In this document: one piece after another, positions 11,651-21,006 of the stretch
Numbering within the stretch: the first letter of the stretch is position 1
Layout of the letters: every line of letters starts with the position of its first letter
From: Clitoria ternatea
Taxonomy: Eukaryota > Streptophyta > Magnoliopsida > Fabales > Fabaceae
NCBI GenBank assembly: GCA_037962975.1
Contig: CM075671.1
Span: 156,911,501 to 156,975,500 of the forward strand
Length of the DNA stretch: 64,000 bases
Direction of reading: 5' to 3'
Translations under genes and position numbers: made by a program
Notes under the pieces: model-generated
Database searches by the model: none
Told to the model about the DNA's origin: nothing
The model's input: the letters and a program-made list of their open reading frames with translations, nothing else

Positions 11651-12862
11651 TTATGGACGCTTCCTGATTTTTGAAACTGGCCTGAGTGGCCTGGATGAAC
11701 TGAGAAAGTACATTCTCAAGTTCTGACTTCTCTTTAACAGGGGGTGAGAGGGTTGTTGTGGTCTATTTGTGGGTTGATTTGGTGGAATGTTCTGATTCAA
11801 ATATGGACCTTTCTGCCAGGAAAAATTGGGGTGATTCCTGTAATTAGGATTAAAGGAATTAGAAGGATAATTCCTTTGATATTGTTGCTGCCCCATATAA
11901 TTCACTTGCTCGGAAGGCACATTTGGATCACACATTCCATTCTCAGGGTCTCCACCACAAAAGTCACAATTTATCATAGAAACTTGACTCGGCTTTTGGA
12001 GTTCTGAAATTTGTATACTTAATTTCTCCAAAGCCCGAGTCATTAGTTTACTCTGAGCCAGATAAGCATCTTGTGCTTCTAGTTCTAATATCCGTCTCCT
12101 AGGGACTTGGCTCCTCTCACTAATCAGACATTCATTAGAAGCCATTACGTCAATCAGCTTTATGGCTTCTTCTATAGTTTTTGTTGTTAATGAACCTCCA
12201 GCTGAGGCATCAATCAGGACTCTGGTAGCTGGCCTGACATCATTATAAAAAATAGTTACCTGTTGCACATCAGAAATCTGATGATGAGGACATCTCCTCA
12301 AGCTCTCTTTATACCGATCCCATGCTTCCATCAAAGACTCACCTTCTCTTTGTTGGAAACACATGATTTCATTGCGCAACTTTGCATATTTAGAAGGAGG
12401 AAAGTATTTAATCAAAAATTTTCTTTGCAAATCCTCCCAGGTGGAAATACTGCCTCTCGGTTGACTCTGTAACCAGGCTTTTGCTCGGTCCCTTAGAGAA
12501 AATGGAAACAATCTCAGTCGAATTACCTCGTCAGGGACTCCGTTCATTTTTACTGTATCACAGATTTAGAGGAAGGTTGCTAGATGCAAATTTGGATCCT
12601 CAACCTCACTTCCTCCAAACTGTTCATTTCTTACTAACTGTAGTAGAGCTGGTTTAAGTTCAAAGTTATTTGCTGAAATTGGTGGCCTAAGGATGCTAGA
12701 TTGCGATCCTTCTTCAGTCGGCCTGGAGTAGTCACCTAATGTAACTCTCCTCTGTTCCATTTCTTTTTGTTCTTTTTGCTTTTTCTCTTTTCTCAGTTTA
12801 CGTTCTAACAAGTCAATGTCAGGATCAAAGAAGAAAGGCTCTCCTCTGCTCCTTGACTGCAT
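11651..12862 (-). pseudogene. Athila A2 gag, inactivated
   Basis: Translation on the minus strand is likely to begin at the ATG at 12862 (MQSRSRGEPFFF); a slightly longer frame without ATG reaches 12880. The capsid core contains LFPFSLRDRAKAWLQS, YFPPSKYAKLRNEI and FQQREGESLMEAWDRYK, diagnostic of plant gypsy gag of the Athila type. A CDFCGG...C zinc-knuckle-like segment and an N/P/Q-rich tail follow. One TAA at 12566-12568 interrupts an otherwise continuous frame. A one-base shift near 11750 diverts the C terminus to a false stop at 11651. The protein would package element RNA. Confidence 0.9.
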
Positions 12863-13019
12863 ACAACAAATATCCAACAAAAGGACGATTCACAGCTACG
12901 ACTATAGCTACACGAAAATTTCAACTACTAAAAATAGAATTGAAACTACGTACTAAATGCAAACAAAGTAAACGGTTCAGTCTAGTACCGGTCCAAGGAT
13001 TGTTGATATTACTCAACAA
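12863..13019 (-). other. A2 5' leader between PBS and gag
   Basis: This non-coding leader of about 157 bp on the minus strand lies between the tRNA-Asp primer site and the gag ATG. A near-palindrome, ATTGTTGAGTAATATCAACAAT, sits close to the PBS. Nothing else is recognised. Confidence 0.6.
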
Positions 13020-13037
13020 TCCCCGGCAACGGCGCCA
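13020..13037 (-). other. Primer-binding site (tRNA-Asp) of A2
   Basis: On the minus strand TGGCGCCGTTGCCGGGGA is the complement of the 3' end of plant tRNA-Asp. This is the usual primer of Athila elements. It lies six bases from the end of the LTR. Confidence 0.95.
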
Positions 13038-13911
13038 TTAACTTGATGCTAAAATCCTGAGTCATCAAATTGGTGTGAAAATCTCTGTTTAAAAATTTTG
13101 ACTCTCGAACTTATATCTTGGCAAGCGCACCAGTCGTTAAAATTGTAGTATATTTGATCGTCCCACAGGGATTGTGGTAAGTACCTCAATCTTGGACTAG
13201 TACAAGTGAACCAACAAGGACGCAGAAATTTCATTCAGTTTTTTATTGTTTTAATGTTTTATAGTTGTTTTTGTATTTCCAAAAACAGAGTTAAAATGAA
13301 ATGTGAAAGGTGATTAATAGAAAACAGATCAGGATTGCTTCAGTTCACAAATTCATCAAGAAACATGCAATTAAAGTATACTCAAACTCCATAATCCAGA
13401 GGACAATCCGCTTGTAGTTATTCCCTAATTCCTTAGGTGAAAAACACTAATCCTTAAGCATCGAACCTTAATTCCTTAAGTGCTCAATTAACCTAAGAAT
13501 CTAATGTGAAATTGGAGGTTGAACTCTAACTATTCATCTAAATTGATTAGGCCTGAACTAGTTATAAGCTGGAAGTTACCTAAGCTTCAACCATGATTCC
13601 TCACTGACGAAGTTCTTCATCAGTTCTGGATTTGTCAATCCAGTAATTCTGCTCCACTCCTCAGCTTGTTCGCCTCAGGATCTAGAAGTCGATTTCCTTG
13701 CTCATAGCTTCAAGACTCCATTGTTAACCTTCGCAATCCCAACCTTAGGGAATTAGAACTCCATTGACTTCGGTTCCATCAAAGGATTGTGGAACGTCAT
13801 GGAGAAGAGGATTTAGAGAGAGAAAATGCGTAGTGAGATGTATGAAGTTGTGAATGAATTGTATTCTATGTATTTGTCTCTATTCTCCCCTATTACAGAA
13901 TATGTACAACC

Positions 13912-13919
13912 TATATATA
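13912..13919 (-). promoter_or_regulatory. TATA box of the A2 LTR
   Basis: TATATATA on the minus strand sits about 1.0 kb into the LTR, downstream of the palindrome cluster, where a U3 core promoter is expected. Confidence 0.5.
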
Positions 13920-14198
13920 AGTTTCTACCTAACTAACTAACTTAACTGATAACTTAGGAAACTTAAGTTAACGACTAAACTAACTAACTACATAGTTTTC
14001 AGAATAATTAATTAATTACAGCTCAGCTCTTATCAGGATCCAGCTCATCCTTAGCTAATTTACAGCACAGCACCAGCTAATTAATAGCTTACTACTTAAG
14101 TTACTAAGGATACAACAGTAGAAGAGAAGGCAGTAGGAAACAACATTGGTGCCAAGTGCCTTCTGGAGGGAACGATCGCTGTTTTAAATATCAGCCTT

Positions 14199-14397
14199 TT
14201 CGCTTGAGTGAACTTTGTTCTCGCTTGAGCGATCTAGAGATATGTACCGCAGCGTTGCCTTCTCGCTTAAGCGTTATGGATAAGCTTGGGCGAATAAATG
14301 ATGTTTTGAGGTCACGCTTGAGCGTAAGCTTGCTTTTCTTGAGCGAACTTTGACCCTCGCCCGAGCGAATTTAACTATCGCTTAAGCGAATTGTCTT
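14199..14397. repeat. Palindrome-pair array (CGCTTGAGCG class) in the A2 LTR
   Basis: Eight degenerate copies of YTCGCTTGAGCGAR form four pairs. The first pair is TTCGCTTGAGTGAA (14199-14212) and CTCGCTTGAGCGAT (14220-14233), with centres 21 bp apart. The other three pairs have spacings of 19-21 bp. Confidence 0.85.
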
Positions 14398-14933
14398 TTC
14401 AATCAGCATTTCTGAAATTGACGCTCGGGTTCTTCTTTTTATTTTCAATTGGTTCCTTGTTCTCTTTTGGAGTCGGTATCTTGGAAGTTTTTGCAGTCAG
14501 CTTTTCGTTAATTCTTTTCGGCTTTTGGGAAGTCTTTTCAGTCAGCCTCTTTGAAGTCTCGCTTAATCGGTCTTTTGGACTCCTTTCAGTCGGATTTACG
14601 AACACTCACTCGGATTTGTAAATTCTCGCTCAGCTTTATAATTTCTCACTCGGATTTGTCTTCTTCTCTCGAATACGCCCTGTTTCTGCACCAATAAACA
14701 ACTAATTGCCTAGCATTTGTATGCTAGCTGCTGAGTAAATTTATAAATAGTAATAAACTCTTAATTTATTAATGTTTTTAATCGTTTTCTTACAAAAATA
14801 AGGCACTTTTGAAATAAATAACTAAAACACGAATTATTAACAAATTGTTAAATAATATAGTCAAAACTAAACAATAATTAATAAATTATGTTAAATAAAA
14901 GGTGGAATAATTAAGTCTTTTCAAGACTTATCA

Positions 14934-16243
14934 GTATGTGGTGAACCAAATGAATGATGTTGAACTTAATGATGCTTGATGATGTTGAACTTAATGAATG
15001 GATGTGTGAATGTGTGCATGTGTATTTCTACCACTTTATAAAGCATGTTAAATGTTGCCCAATTTTACAAAAGAATAAAAATTTATGCAAAGATTTGGGT
15101 TTTGTTGATTATATGAATTGGTGTGTTGGATTCCTTATAATTTCATGAACTAGAATGGATTTTACTAGTTAATGGTGAATGAGGCAAGTTCCAAAGGTGT
15201 CCTATAATGTGTAAATCATGTAGGAATTAAATAAATTACAGTAGATTGAGTTTTGGTATGGTAGGTTGTGTGTCAGGTTTGCAATTTTCACGTTTTCTGC
15301 CTAAGTTCTGCAGAACTCGCTCAAGCGAGTGAGAATCTCGCTCGAGCAAGATTGTTGTGAAACAGGGGATTCGCTTCTGGCCCGAATTCCCTCAGGCGGA
15401 TGGCCATCTCGCCCAAGCGAGATTGTTGTGGATCAGAGTTTTGGCCTCTGGCTCGTTTTCGCCCGAGCGGGGGTATGTGTTGCCCAAGCGAAATTGTCAC
15501 AGAATCAAAGGTTAGCCTCTGGACGATTTTTGCTTAGGCGGTTGGTAGGTCGCTCAAGCGAGGAGGGCACAAATTTGATACTGGACGATTTTCTCCTAGG
15601 CGAGGGGTGTCTCGTCCAAGCGAAAATCGACCAGAGAGTTACCAACGCTTCTGGAACAATCTCGCTCAAGCGAGTCATGAGCCGCTCAAGCGAGATTGGT
15701 ACCTGATGCATTTCCCCTTCCTTCGCTCGAGCGTCTCGCTGGCTCGCTTAGGGGTTCCTTTTGCATCTCGCTCAAGCGAGGCAAAGCTTACTCAAGCGAG
15801 ATTGACCCCTGATGCTTATACTCTCTTTCGCTCAGCTCTTTCTCCACTCGCCCAGGCGTTATTATGCTGTCTCGCTCAAGCGGAGGGGTTCTCGCTTGAG
15901 CGAGTATCACCCTGATGCCCATTTCCTTTTATTTTCAATTATTTACATTTCCCATTTAATAAATGGCATTAATACATTATTTCTAATGGGATCCTGAAGT
16001 CTTTTTGGCTCATGGAACTTCATGAGGTCCTCTTCTTAAATTTTATTTTCGCAACAACTACTTTAATTAATTCTTCCGCTGTTTTTTATTGAACAATTAT
16101 TATTAAACCATATTTTTAAGTACCCTCTCATATCTTCATATATGGGAGTGGTCTATCATAGATCCAGGTGTTGTATCATCATCTTCATCACTTATTTCCT
16201 TTCCTTTGAATTATGATTTATAAAAACACGAAAAATTTAACCC
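14934..16243 (+). mobile_element. Truncated LTR related to the element F family
   Basis: This AT-rich non-coding stretch parallels the element F LTR. It has GTGTCAGGTT followed by TCTGCCTAAGTTCTG before the first palindrome, as F does at about 34015-34050. It also has ATATCTTCATATATGGGA (16130-16147), identical to F at 37715-37732. Most of the intervening F sequence is missing, so it is either a shorter relative or a deleted copy. The left end is cut by the A2 LTR and the right end by the Ogre fragment. ORFs here are by-products of the repeat array. Confidence 0.65.
15316..15904. repeat. Dense palindrome-pair array (CTCGCTCAAGCGAG class)
   Basis: About nine pairs of 14-bp palindrome-like elements occur in 590 bp. 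Within each pair the centres are 20-21 bp apart, for example 15316-15329 with 15337-15350. Between pairs, a short phrase like CTTCTGGACNATT often precedes the next pair. Exact CTCGCTCAAGCGAG occurs several times. Confidence 0.9.
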
Positions 16244-17490
16244 TATTTTGTGGGCGTCTCACATGACATCAAAAATTACATTCAAAATCAAGAATATCCC
16301 CCTGGTGTTTTAGAAAATGATAAAAGAACGCTCAGGAGCCTAGCCATGAATTTCTTTGTGACTGGGGATACACTTTATAAGAGGAATTATTATTCTGCTC
16401 TTCTTCGTTGCGTAAACACGACGAAAGCTAACAAAATAATAAAGGACCTCTCGGAACATATGTAAGTGGGCATTCAATGGCAAGAAAAATTCTCAGATCT
16501 GGATATTATTGGATGACGATAGAAAATGATTGCCATAACTATACCAAGAAATGTCACAAATGTCAAACCTATGCAGGTAATATTCATGCACCACCATCTT
16601 CTCTGCACGTTCTAAATGTACCTTGGCCTTTTGCTATGTGGGGCATAGATGTTATTGGTCCCATTGAACCAAAAGCATCGAATGGGCATCGTTTTATTCT
16701 TGTGGCCATTGATTACTTCAATAAGTGGGTTAAAGCAGCTTCCTATACCAATGTGACTTAAAATGTTGTGGTCAAATTCATCAAGAGAGAATTGATTTTT
16801 AGATATGGTTTGCCAAGTCAGATCATCATTGATAATAGCACAAACCTGAATAATAAAATGATGGATGAACTCTGCGAGGAATTAAAAATCAAACACTTTA
16901 ATTCATCTCCATACAGACCCAAGATGAATGGAGCGGTGGAAGCTACCAACAAAAACATAAAGAAAATCATACAAAAGATGGTTGAAACCTACAAAGACTG
17001 GAGTGAGTTGCTTCCTTTTGCTTTACATGGGTATCGTACCTCTGTACGAACTTCGACAGGGGGGACACCTTTCTCATTGGTATATGGTATGGAAGCTGTT
17101 TTACTAATAGAAGTGGAAATTCCCTCTTTAAAAGTAATCATGGATGCCAAATTAGAAGAAGCTGAATGGGTTCGGTCCCAGTATGATCAACTAAATTTTA
17201 ATTGACAGGAAAAGGTTAACTACTCTCTGTCATGGGCAGTTATACCCAAAGCGTATGAAGAAGGCATACAAAAAGAAAGTGTGACCTCATCAATTTCATG
17301 AGGGTGGTTTGGTACTAAAGAAGATCTTGCCAAATCAAAATGATCACTGAGGCAAATGGAGGCCAAATTATGAAGGACCATTCGTCATAAAGAAAGCCTT
17401 TTCTGGAGGAGCTTTGATTTTGACGAACATGGATGGTGAGGAGTTATCTTTCCCAGTCAATCCAGATACAGTCAAGAGGTATTATGCTTG
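16244..17490 (+). pseudogene. Tat/Ogre-type gypsy pol fragment: RNase H tail and integrase, inactivated
   Basis: The sequence starts inside the RNase H-integrase linker (HDIKNYIQNQEYPPGV) and runs through the integrase. Zinc-finger residues CHKC are present. The first catalytic D is in MWGIDVIGPIEPKASNG. The second is in IIIDNSTNLNN, where the usual DNG is DNS. The E is in NGAVEATNKNIKKI. The phrase HGYRTSVRTSTGGTPFSLVYGMEAV is diagnostic of the Tat/Ogre lineage. A frameshift lies near 16460, an in-frame stop at 16759-16761 and another at 17203-17205. The C-terminal region after 17205 is scrambled by several shifts but still shows TNMDGEEL-like text to about 17490. The 5' part is absent. Confidence 0.88.
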
Positions 17491-19036
17491 AGAATACTCT
17501 AAAAGGATAGGGTAGTCTTTATGTCCTCCAAAAGTTTGGATTGAAATTATGATGTAAACCTGTAATTTTCCCAAGTAAATATATGGAATTCTCAATTTCA
17601 GTTCCAATCTTTGTTTTGTTAGGTTTCATTAGCATGCATTTTGTGAAAATATATTTTATAAAAAAACCATAAAAGCATATTTTCAGTCTCATACAAGCTT
17701 GATACTTCCCAATTACGCAGACCTTGGTAATCAAAGATATTCCGCTCCGCCATGAGTAATAACGAGTCCCACAAGGATTATGGGTGTCACTTGGGGAAAC
17801 AAGATCATTAACCTTTGGTTTTCCACTTGATTATTTTCCATGCAGGATTAAGGCATGCCCCCCAATTTCTTTTCCCATAGTTCTTAAAGGATTCAAAATG
17901 TGGTCAAACCTATTACAAGAAAGTCATCCAAGGATTATTCTTATATTTTCTCTAGCTGATAGGCTATAACAAGGACAAATGTTCCCCATGAAGAGTCAAG
18001 ATCAATAGTTTCAGTCCATCACCTAACCCCAGTAAAGGGGATTTACTAGGATATAAAAAGGGAATTCTTGTATTCACTCGGAACCCCCAGTGAGTCATAT
18101 GACTAAAAAGTTAGTCTCTTTTAAATCTCAGTCCTTCAAAAGTCTCAACCTCAAGAACACGCTCTTCTTGAGTACAAAATTCAATTTCCCCTTGCAAAAA
18201 CTGAACATATATCCTTCACCGTAAGTTACAATGTCAAAGACATTTCCCCTAGGTCTTGCTTCATGTCCAAGCCTCAGGCACCCATTCCTAGTCTACTTAA
18301 AAAAATGTATATCAAGGCAATCCCCATGTCATTTATTTTTATTCAAAAGCTTCAGGTACCCATTCCTAAGCTATGTTGTCTAATCAAAACATGTCGGGGC
18401 AATCCCCATGTCATTTATTTTTCTTCAAAGCTTTGGATATCCATTCCTAAGCTATGTCATTTGATCAAAACATGTCGGGGCAACCGCCTGCATCATTAAT
18501 TTTTCTTCAGAGCTTCAGGTACCCATTCCTAGACTATGTTGTCTGATCCAAAACACATCAGAGCAATCCCCTGTGTCATTTATTTTCTTTCAAAGCTTCA
18601 AGCACTCATCCCTTTGTTGTGCATTTTCAAGGGCAAATATTAGCGCAACACCCCTAAATTGTCATTTTCTATCGAAAGCCTACAGTACATACCTTAGGCA
18701 ACTTAATCCCCAATAAAAAAAATCAGACATATTCCTGAATTTTTAGAACCTCAAATACCATCATGTCCCCAAAGAAAAGTCTAAAGTATCACCTCAAATG
18801 TTCTATCAAAGCCCGCGGCAACACCGTTTGGTTGTTTACTCCTTGTCAAAAGCTTCCAATACCGCCTTTAAATTGTCAAAGTTCCTTCAACTTAAGGGAG
18901 ACTCAGTTTATTTTCCATGAGAAGCCTCCAAATTTCCCTTGAATTCTTAACGGTGTTCACGTTTTTACTTTCTTTTCACATTAATAATATGAATAAATCT
19001 CATATTCTTTCATGAAAAGAAGTAAAGAGGGGCAAC
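17491..19036 (+). other. Ogre-type 3' untranslated region
   Basis: This non-coding stretch between integrase and the LTR includes the tandem repeats at 18268-18690. It ends in a purine-rich tract at 19015-19032 (GAAGTAAAGAGGGG) that fits the polypurine tract. No coding sequence is supported. Confidence 0.65.
18268..18690 (+). repeat. Tandem repeat of about 82 bp, 4-5 diverged copies
   Basis: Each unit has a CTTCAGGTACCCATTCCTA-like start, then an AAACATGTCGGGGCAATCCC-like middle and a T-rich GTCATTTATTTTTCTTCAAA end. Copies begin near 18268, 18350, 18431, 18512 and 18594; the last is highly diverged. Tandem repeats in the 3' untranslated region are a known habit of Ogre elements. Confidence 0.85.
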
Positions 19037-19136
19037 TATGAACACCTATTTTTGTCTGGATAAAAAATTAAATTTTTTAAATAAATGATATGAAAAAATT
19101 ACATAGTGACCGTTGCATAGCAACCTTCTCCATTTC

Positions 19137-19144
19137 TATAAATA
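19137..19144 (+). promoter_or_regulatory. TATA box upstream of a 44-codon ORF
   Basis: CTATAAATAC lies 68 bp before the ATG at 19205. A pyrimidine-rich stretch between them fits a transcription start. The spacing is right for a compact gene; function is inferred. Confidence 0.5.
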
Positions 19145-19204
19145 CTCAATCTTTCTCCTCATTTCCTACCATACTTCTCCTTTCATCAACCTTCTTCCAT
19201 AATA

Positions 19205-19339
19205 ATGGCCAATAATTGCCGAAGCCAAGAGGAAAGGATAAGGGAGGGAAACCGATGTTTGGTGACTACCTTCTTGCTCCTTGTAGCATGGGTAGTAGTT
19301 TATCTTTATTGGATATTTTATTTATGGTCACATGTGTAA
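19205..19339 (+). CDS. Small ORF, 44 residues, predicted single-pass membrane peptide; function unknown
   Basis: The ORF is shorter than usual annotation cut-offs but has gene-like features. The ATG has A at -3 and G at +4, a strong plant initiation context. A TATA box lies 68 bp upstream. The peptide has a charged, polar N terminus (MANNCRSQEERIREGNR) followed by a long hydrophobic, aromatic-rich helix (residues 18-41, with W29, W36 and W41) and a short SHV tail. This is the layout of a small membrane protein. I do not recognise a family. It sits in the U3 part of the Ogre-type LTR, so it may be a captured host exon, a small element protein, or chance. Coding use is unproven. Confidence 0.4.
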   Translation: MANNCRSQEERIREGNRCLVTTFLLLVAWVVVYLYWIFYLWSHV

Positions 19340-19384
19340 TAAATAATTTATGTTTCCATAAGAGTAGGTGATTACTCATTTGTA

Positions 19385-19545
19385 TTCAAAAAATTTAAAA
19401 AAAATTAAAAAATTAAAAGGCCCAAAAAAATAAATTAGAAAAAAACAAAAATGGGCCAAAAAAAGGTCCAAAAAAATCAAAAATAGGCCAAAAAAAAGTC
19501 CAAAAAATGAAAATCAGGAAAAAAAGAAAAAGAAAAAAAAAGGGT
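19385..19545 (+). repeat. A-rich low-complexity tract with repeated GGCC/GTCC
   Basis: Runs of A are broken by GGCCCAAAAA, GGGCCAAAAA and GTCCAAAAA. The minus-strand Phe-rich ORF across it is an artefact of composition. Confidence 0.8.
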
Positions 19546-19682
19546 TTCGGTGGTTTTTGTTGGTGGGACCTAGTTTGGTTAGATAATTGTAGAAAATTGG
19601 GGAAATTGACATCAAATTTGGACAATTTGGAAAAGTAGGAAAGTGATGTTATTTTATGACGAATCCAAGATCAATTATCTTC

Positions 19683-19690
19683 TATAAATA
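19683..19690 (+). promoter_or_regulatory. TATA box, Ogre-type LTR
   Basis: TATAAATA followed by GAGGG lies about 640 bp into the LTR. It is the better candidate for the element's own promoter. Confidence 0.45.
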
Positions 19691-20150
19691 GAGGGTGATG
19701 CTAAGGTATTTGGGGGAAAAGAAGAAAAAAGAGGTAAAAATATGTTAAATTTTTTAGAGATTTTTTAGGAGTTTTTGCTTTCTAAAATTATGTTATTGAA
19801 TTGTTGTTAGCAAAATGAGTGTGTCATTCTAGTATATCTTAGTATGTGACCTTTGTGAGCCAAAATACTATCTAACTATTGTAACTGATGTCCAAACACC
19901 CTTGAATCGAGTCCAAACGAAGCCAAAAGCAAAGGAAATCTACACGAAATTGATTTCCCGAATTTCGTTCTGGTTCCTCTTTAGTTGTTTTTTGTACTAA
20001 GGTATTTTTTTATTAATACGAGAATATTTATTTATCTTTATTTATTTGTCTTTATTTAATTGTTATTTATTTTTCTACACTTTTATTTTTCTTTATTTAT
20101 ATTCCTGAACTTTATTTTTCTACAGTTATTTATTATTTGTACTTTTATTC

Positions 20151-20155
20151 TCATT
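20151..20155. repeat. Target-site duplication, left (TCATT)
   Basis: TCATT directly abuts the solo LTR start and is repeated at 21986-21990. Confidence 0.9.
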
Positions 20156-20404
20156 TGTGTTTATATGTTGATACAGGTTTTGATAATGACAAAACAAATG
20201 AAGAATAAAGATCAAACATAAATTATTATGGACAAATTAATTTTGTTTGATGATGGAAAATTGATGAACTCCAAAGAAATGATTCAAGGCATTTATAGAG
20301 GTTTAACACAAGTGAAAATAATCATCAAAGTGACTAAGGATCAAAGGATTGGAGCCATGATTGAACAAATATCAAAAAGGGTAAAACAAAGTGCCAGAAT
20401 TCAT

Positions 20405-20780
20405 GTATCAGGTACATGAATTGATTCATACAACAACCAATGGCCATATGAATCAATTCATACATTGACAGGGGCTAGAAATTGCAAATTAATTTAAGGA
20501 ATCGATTCATGACACAAGAAATGGCTTAAGGAATCGATTTACACGTTAACAGGCAAGGAAATTATGATTCAGAACGTAGGAATCGATTCACTCATGAAAG
20601 GAATCAATTCACATAGTATAATTGGCCCAGGGAATCGATTCACAGATAGAAGAATCGATTTGTTGCCTTTGTAATCATGAAGGAATCGATTCACAGCCTT
20701 CAGGGAATCGATTCATGCGCTGTCAGGGCCAAAAATAACGCTGAGAATCTATTCAAGGGGAAGATGAATCAATTCTTAAC
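20405..20780. repeat. Palindrome-pair array (GAATCGATTC class) in the copia D solo LTR
   Basis: About eleven copies of GAATCGATTC or one-mismatch forms occur in 375 bp. Most are grouped in twos with centres 20-22 bp apart. Confidence 0.9.
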
Positions 20781-20805
20781 AATGACCATATTGCTCCAGC
20801 AGACA

Positions 20806-20834
20806 CACGCTCCATGCTCCATGCTCCATGCTCC
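20806..20834 (+). repeat. Minisatellite, 7-bp unit CTCCATG
   Basis: CTCCATG is repeated three to four times in tandem within the copia D solo LTR. Confidence 0.85.
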
Positions 20835-20998
20835 ACCATGATGAAGGAAATTAAAAACGCAACGGAACCATGCTGCACCACATCGAAGGGAATTATCAAT
20901 TCACAAAACCATGCTCTACTATGCAAAAGCTGAACCACTCCATCCTGCACCATGTCACGGATGAATTTTTAAATTGCATAAGCCATGCCGTTGGAGCC

Positions 20999-21006
20999 TA
21001 TAAATA
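20999..21006 (+). promoter_or_regulatory. TATA box of the copia D solo LTR
   Basis: CTATAAATAGAG lies downstream of the palindrome array and about 180 bp before the second half of the LTR, a usual core-promoter setting. Confidence 0.55.

Larger units (their letters stand above)
13044..14933 (-). mobile_element. 5' LTR of Athila A2 (about 1890 bp)
   Basis: On the minus strand the LTR begins TGATAAGTCTTG at 14933 and ends GCATCA at 13044, just before the PBS. Its end carries the usual Athila text (TGGTGCGCTTGCCAAG at about 13105-13130 and GGGACGATCAAATATAC). A TATA box is at 13912-13919. Its upstream part (14199-14397) carries four pairs of CGCTTGAGCG-type palindromes, and two or three copies of CCGAGTGAG lie at 14595-14660. 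No 3' partner LTR is present, since A2 ends at the tail-to-tail junction near 7420. Confidence 0.85.

Noticed and set aside
13020..13037. tRNA-like sequence
   Set aside because: It is only the 18-nt complement of a tRNA 3' end, that is, a primer-binding site, not a tRNA gene.
15329..15706. 125-codon frame across the palindrome array
   Set aside because: It has no homology, and stops are avoided because the repeated CGCTCAAGCGAG text contains none in this frame.
15316..15904. CRISPR-like array
   Set aside because: Repeats are degenerate, spacers are not unique sequences of constant length, the context is a plant LTR, and no cas gene is present.
19413..19625. Minus-strand Phe-rich frame
   Set aside because: It is the complement of an A-rich low-complexity tract.
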